A stretch of DNA of 64,000 bases, taken from JAGHKQ01 sp041920565. GTDB taxonomy: Bacteria; Bacillota; Bacilli; Bacillales; Bacillaceae_G. Numbering within the stretch: position 1 is the first letter of the stretch; each line of letters opens with the position of its first letter. Location: contig JBHGXS010000064.1 of NCBI GenBank assembly GCA_041920565.1, forward strand, positions 13,627-77,626. The letters are read 5' to 3'. A model generated the notes under the pieces. The model did no database searches. It was not told the origin of the DNA and worked only from the letters and a program-made list of their open reading frames with translations. Shown piece after piece: positions 60,240-64,000 of this stretch. Made by a program: the position numbers and the translations under genes.

Positions 60240-62585
60240 ATGAACGAGAAGGAACAAGAGTGGAAGAACGAACAACAGAGAGTGGATCAAGTTGTGGGAA
60301 AAATGAAAGAGCGGATCGTTGCTCTTGAAAATCAGATGGGCGGTGTGAAATCTGATATTGTAAACATCCGCAAAAATTTCTGGGAAGATGTAACGGTGAA
60401 CGTCGATAACTTAAAAGAAGCGGTTGAAACGTATGCCAGCATTAAACAGAAGGCGGAAATGCTATCAGAACGAGAACGCAGTCATCAGCATGCCCAGAAG
60501 GAACTTAAAACCTTGAAACGGCTTACGCAATCCCCTTATTTCGGACGCATTGATTTTTTGGAAGAGGGAGAACAAGAAACCGAAAACATTTATCTTGGTA
60601 TCGGTTCTTTTTTTGATGAAGAAACAGAGCAATTTCTTATCTATGACTGGCGTGCGCCTATATCCAGTTTGTACTATGATTATTCCATCGGTCCGGCTCA
60701 GTATGAAGCGCCCGGAGGCACTGTTTTCGGAGAGATGAAACTGAAGAGGCAATTTATTATTCGTAACGGCAAAATGAAAAGCATGTTTGATACAGGAATT
60801 ACGATTGGTGATGAGCTGCTTCAGGAAGTGCTAGGCAATCATTCCAACACACAAATGAAAAGCATTGTAGCGACAATTCAAAAGGAACAAAATCGAGTCA
60901 TTCGTAATGAAACGAGCCGATTGCTCATCGTGCAAGGGGCAGCAGGAAGTGGAAAAACATCAGCAGCCTTACAGCGGGTAGCTTATTTGTTGTATCGATA
61001 TCGTGAAACGTTACATGCGGACCAAATTGTATTGTTTTCCCCTAACCCGCTATTCAACAGCTATGTGTCTACTGTTCTTCCCGAGCTCGGTGAAGAGAAC
61101 ATGCAGCAAACAACGTTTCAACAATACTTGAATTATCAGCTTGGAGAAACGTTTCATCTGGAAGATGCGTTTACCCAAATGGAATATATACTGACATCGA
61201 AAAATCAACCTGACTACGCAGTACGTGTTGAAGGAATTCAATATAAGGCGACCTTTGATTTTATGGGACTTATTGAGCGATACTCTGTCTTTTTAAAACA
61301 TGAGGGCATGATTTTTAAAGATATTACATTCCGCGGTAAGACGTTAGTTTCTGCAGAACAAATTCGAAATCGATTTTATGCCATGGATTCCTCTTGGGCA
61401 ATTCCAAATCGCATGAAGCTGATAATGGAATGGTTAATGAAGGAGTTAAAAGAACACGAGCGTTTAGAACGAGACCAATCTTGGGCAGAGGAAGAAGCGG
61501 AATTATTGGATAAAGAAGTATATATGAAGATTCATCATAAATTGCAACGAAAGAAGCGATATTCCGAGAATACGTTTGATGATTTTGAGCGTGAACAGAA
61601 GATGCTTGCTGCTATGGTGGTGAAAAAGCGCTTCAAGCCGTTGTACCAATCTGTAAAACGGTTAAAGTTTATTGATATGCCTGCTGTTTATCATCAGCTG
61701 TTTGCCGATCCTCAGTTTGTTTTGCAGTTCACAGAACAAGACAGCTTGCCTCAGTGTTGGGCGGGAATCTGTGCACAAACTGCAGAGGTGTTAGAACGTG
61801 GTGAGCTTGCGTATGAAGATGGAACCCCTTATCTATATTTAAAAGAACAAATCGAAGGGTTTCAGAAAAATACTTCTGTACGGCATGTATTTATTGATGA
61901 GGCGCAGGACTATTCTCCGTTTCAGTTCGCCTTTTTGAAACGGTTGTTTCCAAACAGTAAAATGACGGTGCTCGGCGACTTGAATCAGACCATACATGCT
62001 CATGCGGTTCAGAATAGTGTTTCAGCATTGACGTCGCTATACGGAACAGATAAGAGTGAAGCCATTGTATTAACACGGAGTTATCGTTCTACTCGGCCAA
62101 TTATAGAATTTACCCGCCAGATTATTTATGAGAGAGAAGCTATCGAACCATTTAATCGGAAAGGAGATAAACCGGTGGTGATACATGCGGCAGAAGAGGA
62201 ACTTGCTGTCAAGGTTCTGAAGCAGATTGAAACGCTTCAAGAAAAGGGACATAAAACGGTAGCTGTCATTTGTAAAACTGCTGAAGAGAGCCAGAAGGTT
62301 TATAATGCACTGCATAAGAGTATACAGCTTCGTTTAATACACAAAGAAACCGCCGCCTTTGAGCAGGGAGTGCTGGTTATCCCGTCTTATTTAGCTAAGG
62401 GAATGGAGTTTGATGCAGTCATTGTTTATAATGCTTCGAAGGAACAATATGGAGAAGAAAGTGAACGGAAATTGTTTTACACTGTTTGCACCCGTGCCAT
62501 GCACGAGTTAGTCATTTTCTTTACAGGGGAAATGAGTCCCTTTATTTCCGGTGTGTCTTCGGATACTTATGTTATAGAAAATTAA
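60240..62585 (+). CDS. helD: RNA polymerase recycling motor HelD
   Basis: The 781-residue product is a UvrD/SF1-type ATPase. In bacilli HelD opens stalled RNA polymerase and removes it from DNA. An N-terminal coiled-coil arm (about 1-110) precedes a Rossmann-like front. Walker A VQGAAGSGKTSAAL (about 238), motif II FIDEAQDYSPFQ and motif III GDLNQTIH are seen. The late motifs are YRSTRPIIEF and KGMEFDAVIVYNA, with TVCTRAMHEL at the end. ATG 60240 follows aaaagga. Domain order matches HelD better than PcrA or UvrD, which are shorter at the N-terminus. Confidence 0.9.
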   Translation: MNEKEQEWKNEQQRVDQVVGKMKERIVALENQMGGVKSDIVNIRKNFWEDVTVNVDNLKEAVETYASIKQKAEMLSERERSHQHAQKELKTLKRLTQSPYFGRIDFLEEGEQETENIYLGIGSFFDEETEQFLIYDWRAPISSLYYDYSIGPAQYEAPGGTVFGEMKLKRQFIIRNGKMKSMFDTGITIGDELLQEVLGNHSNTQMKSIVATIQKEQNRVIRNETSRLLIVQGAAGSGKTSAALQRVAYLLYRYRETLHADQIVLFSPNPLFNSYVSTVLPELGEENMQQTTFQQYLNYQLGETFHLEDAFTQMEYILTSKNQPDYAVRVEGIQYKATFDFMGLIERYSVFLKHEGMIFKDITFRGKTLVSAEQIRNRFYAMDSSWAIPNRMKLIMEWLMKELKEHERLERDQSWAEEEAELLDKEVYMKIHHKLQRKKRYSENTFDDFEREQKMLAAMVVKKRFKPLYQSVKRLKFIDMPAVYHQLFADPQFVLQFTEQDSLPQCWAGICAQTAEVLERGELAYEDGTPYLYLKEQIEGFQKNTSVRHVFIDEAQDYSPFQFAFLKRLFPNSKMTVLGDLNQTIHAHAVQNSVSALTSLYGTDKSEAIVLTRSYRSTRPIIEFTRQIIYEREAIEPFNRKGDKPVVIHAAEEELAVKVLKQIETLQEKGHKTVAVICKTAEESQKVYNALHKSIQLRLIHKETAAFEQGVLVIPSYLAKGMEFDAVIVYNASKEQYGEESERKLFYTVCTRAMHELVIFFTGEMSPFISGVSSDTYVIEN

Positions 62586-62654
62586 TGCTCCAATGAAGAT
62601 GTAAAAATGAGTCCTTCTTATAATTCAAATTTAGAATAAAAGGCTGAGGAGTTT

Positions 62655-62741
62655 ATGTTAAGAGCGGTAAAAATAGATACGCTAAATGTGCTTTCAACAG
62701 ACTGCGAGTTGAGAATATCAACTGGATATTATTTCATATAA
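62655..62741 (+). other. 28-codon open frame with ribosome site
   Basis: ATG 62655 preceded by ggctgagga opens 28 codons (MLRAVKIDTLNVLSTD...) ending at the start of a hairpin. It may be a chance frame or a remnant. No similarity recognised. Confidence 0.25.
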
Positions 62742-62780
62742 CAACGAGGGTAATCCGAATGCGGATACCCTCGTTGTTAC
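62740..62780. terminator. Terminator between helD region and racemase gene
   Basis: aacaacgaggg/accctcgttgtt with inner atccg/cggat pairing. T-content after the stem is moderate on both strands. Confidence 0.6.
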
Positions 62781-62798
62781 TAAGGAGAAAACAACCCA

Positions 62799-63494
62799 TT
62801 AAATGTTAACCTTATTGAAAGCGAATTGTACTGCTTTCTGAGAATGAAGCAATGCAGTGTCAAAAACAGGAACTGTGATATCCTCTTGACCGATAAGCAA
62901 AGGAAGCTCTGTACACCCCAGCAAAACTCCTTCTGCACCATCTTGTATTAAAGAATGAATGATGGCTTTTAATTTTTCTTTAGAACAGGGAGAGATAATC
63001 CCTTCAGCCAGTTCATGGATGATAACAGAATGAATGAAGCTTTGCTCGTCAGGCTCAGGAAGCACAGCATCTATATCGGCATCATGCAGCCTGTTTGTGT
63101 AAAAATCTTGCTCCATTATATGACGAGTCCCTAGAAGTGCTACTTTTTTTATGCCCCTAGTCTTAATGCTTTCTACACATGCATCACTAATGTGCAGCAA
63201 AGGGATAGAAATAGAGTTCTGGACCTCTTCTGCAAATTGATGAACAGCATTAGAGCATAGCAAGAGGCAATCTGCACCTGCAGCCTCAATTTTTTGTGCA
63301 GTTTCTATAAGAGAAGCTGTGAGAATAGAATACTCTTTACGATTTAACCATTCTGTTACCTCTTTGAAATCCATACTGTATAAAATAATTTTGGCGCCAT
63401 GTGATGACTCAGCATGAGATAATGCATTAATATGAGTACAATACGATACCGTTGATTCCCAGCTTAAACCGCCTATAAGCCCGATAGCTTTCAT
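62799..63494 (-). CDS. Aspartate/glutamate racemase family protein
   Basis: The product (231 aa) is a cofactor-independent two-thiol racemase. The two catalytic cysteines are in LLLCSNAVH (about residue 80) and LLGCTELPLL (about 190), and the start MKAIGLIGGLSWESTVSYC is the family opening. These enzymes interconvert L- and D-amino acids, often aspartate or glutamate, and broad-specificity forms exist. ATG 63494 follows gaggggga. A SAM riboswitch and terminator on the same strand lie upstream, which suggests a role linked to methionine. Substrate is otherwise unknown. Confidence 0.88.
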   Translation of the reverse strand: MKAIGLIGGLSWESTVSYCTHINALSHAESSHGAKIILYSMDFKEVTEWLNRKEYSILTASLIETAQKIEAAGADCLLLCSNAVHQFAEEVQNSISIPLLHISDACVESIKTRGIKKVALLGTRHIMEQDFYTNRLHDADIDAVLPEPDEQSFIHSVIIHELAEGIISPCSKEKLKAIIHSLIQDGAEGVLLGCTELPLLIGQEDITVPVFDTALLHSQKAVQFAFNKVNI

Positions 63495-63635
63495 TAATAG
63501 TCCCCCTCGAGATAATAGAATTTTATTTGACATAAATGATGCAGAACTGTAGATATCAGTTCCGGTTGTTAAGCTAAGAAGAGCAGGCAATATAAAACTA
63601 GTATATCTGCAGATCAGTTAAACATTTTTTTCTAT

Positions 63636-63667
63636 AAAAAAATGACCTCTAAAAAGAGGCCATTTAT
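63636..63667 (-). terminator. Riboswitch terminator
   Basis: Minus-strand aaatggcctct/agaggtcattt with a 5-nt loop and T7. It overlaps the alternative pairing with the riboswitch P1 strand. Confidence 0.9.
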
Positions 63668-63679
63668 GTTTGAATAACC

Positions 63680-63786
63680 TCTTATCTCTCAGAGTTTGTA
63701 CTCTGCAGGAATTAGCACCTTCCTAATGGTTTTAGGGGTTGCTGAAGCTTCATAGGGCCTGTCCCTCTGCTTCTCATGATAAGAAT
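63680..63786 (-). ncRNA. SAM (S-box) riboswitch
   Basis: On the minus strand the aptamer runs CTTATCATGAGAAGCAGAGG, then GGGACAGGCCCTATGAAGCT, TCAGCAACC, AAGGTGCTAATTCC, GCAGAGT and finally GAGATAAGAGG. All conserved S-box blocks (GAGAAG, GGCCC, GAAGCTTCAGCAACC, AAGGTGCTAA, AGAGATAAG) are present. High SAM would favour the terminator at 63636-63667, and AGAGG in the 3' part can alternatively pair with CCTCT of the terminator. It is in position to control the racemase gene. Confidence 0.95.
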
Positions 63787-63809
63787 CGCTTTATTAAGTT
63801 CTGTTGATT

Positions 63810-63838
63810 ATTATGACAACATTTGAAAGAAAATGCAA
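63810..63838 (-). promoter_or_regulatory. Promoter of the SAM riboswitch transcript
   Basis: On the minus strand TTGCAT (63833-63838) and CATAAT (63810-63815) are 17 bp apart, 24 bp before the aptamer starts. Confidence 0.7.
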
Positions 63839-64000
63839 TATTTTTCTGAATTTATTTTAAATTACTCAACTTTCGCACATCGATATCCTTCTGCTTAGTT
63901 GAAATGACTGATGTCATGGCTATTTCATTTTGTTCCTTGACAAAACACATTTTGAAAGAAAAAACACCTCGTTCTGTGGTACAGTGAGATTGTCCAGAAA
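63839..64000. other. Window-end region, nothing identified
   Basis: AT-rich sequence without gene, repeat or clear promoter. A TTGACA occurs near 63948 but no fitting -10 lies behind it. Confidence 0.6.

Overview
The window is AT-rich chromosomal DNA of a spore-forming member of the Bacillaceae (Firmicutes). Supporting genes are the CotJABC spore-coat operon, an SspH-type small acid-soluble spore protein, HelD, LytR-CpsA-Psr and VanW-type envelope proteins, GntR/LacI-controlled PTS sugar operons, consensus sigma-A promoters, strong GGAGG ribosome binding sites and hairpin-plus-T terminators after most genes. I cannot name the species. A glutaminyl-tRNA synthetase gene is present, which is atypical for Bacillus. 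No rRNA or tRNA genes and no CRISPR array were seen.

Layout. 1-4168: sucrose locus (C-terminal end of the PTS IIBC transporter, ScrB hydrolase, ScrR repressor, ScrK fructokinase). 4232-9605: MacA/MacB-like efflux system with a small Gly/Gln-rich membrane protein and an OmpR-type two-component system. 9653-17185: a minus-strand block with an amino-acid antiporter behind a structured leader, nicotinate phosphoribosyltransferase, LCP and VanW envelope proteins, and an RlmI-type rRNA methyltransferase. 17412-20296: a ROK-kinase remnant and a three-gene ABC-2 exporter. 20622-24863: aspartase, an acyl-CoA dehydrogenase-like protein, a nucleotidyltransferase, a ResA-like thioredoxin and a frameshifted membrane protein. 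25485-29623: a persulfide/sulfane-sulfur detoxification regulon (CoA-disulfide reductase-rhodanese, thioredoxin, CstR repressor, rhodanese, two TusA proteins of which one carries an internal stop, and a DsrE-like protein). Similar ATACC-N-GGTAT palindromes stand in front of six transcription starts. 29840-30025: sspH. 30209-34325: Fur-controlled siderophore uptake. 34445-38422: trehalose operon.

38423-44810: six GGTGCAATT boxes repeated every 20-21 bp, a MoxR-ATPase/VWA pair, two divergent Arg-Pro-repeat small proteins, a broken PAS-GGDEF-EAL protein and ribosomal protein L33. 45132-48308: a type I restriction-modification locus with intact hsdM and hsdS but only a C-terminal stub of hsdR. 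48668-52317: an IS21-family element with a 5-bp target duplication, itself interrupted by an ISL3-family element with an 8-bp duplication. It lies just upstream of a secreted glucosaminidase (52368-54539). 54837-55940: a decayed GtrA/GT2/GT39 glycosylation cluster. 56081-64000: cotJABC, small membrane proteins, glnS, helD and an Asp/Glu-racemase family gene preceded by a SAM (S-box) riboswitch.

Systems logic. The sugar operons, iron uptake, sulfur defence and methionine-linked riboswitch each show their control elements in the DNA: cre, TreR, Fur, CstR-like operators and the S-box. The 38-56 kb part is the most plastic, with IS elements, pseudogenes and repeats. Coordinates of motifs were read by eye; no database search was run.
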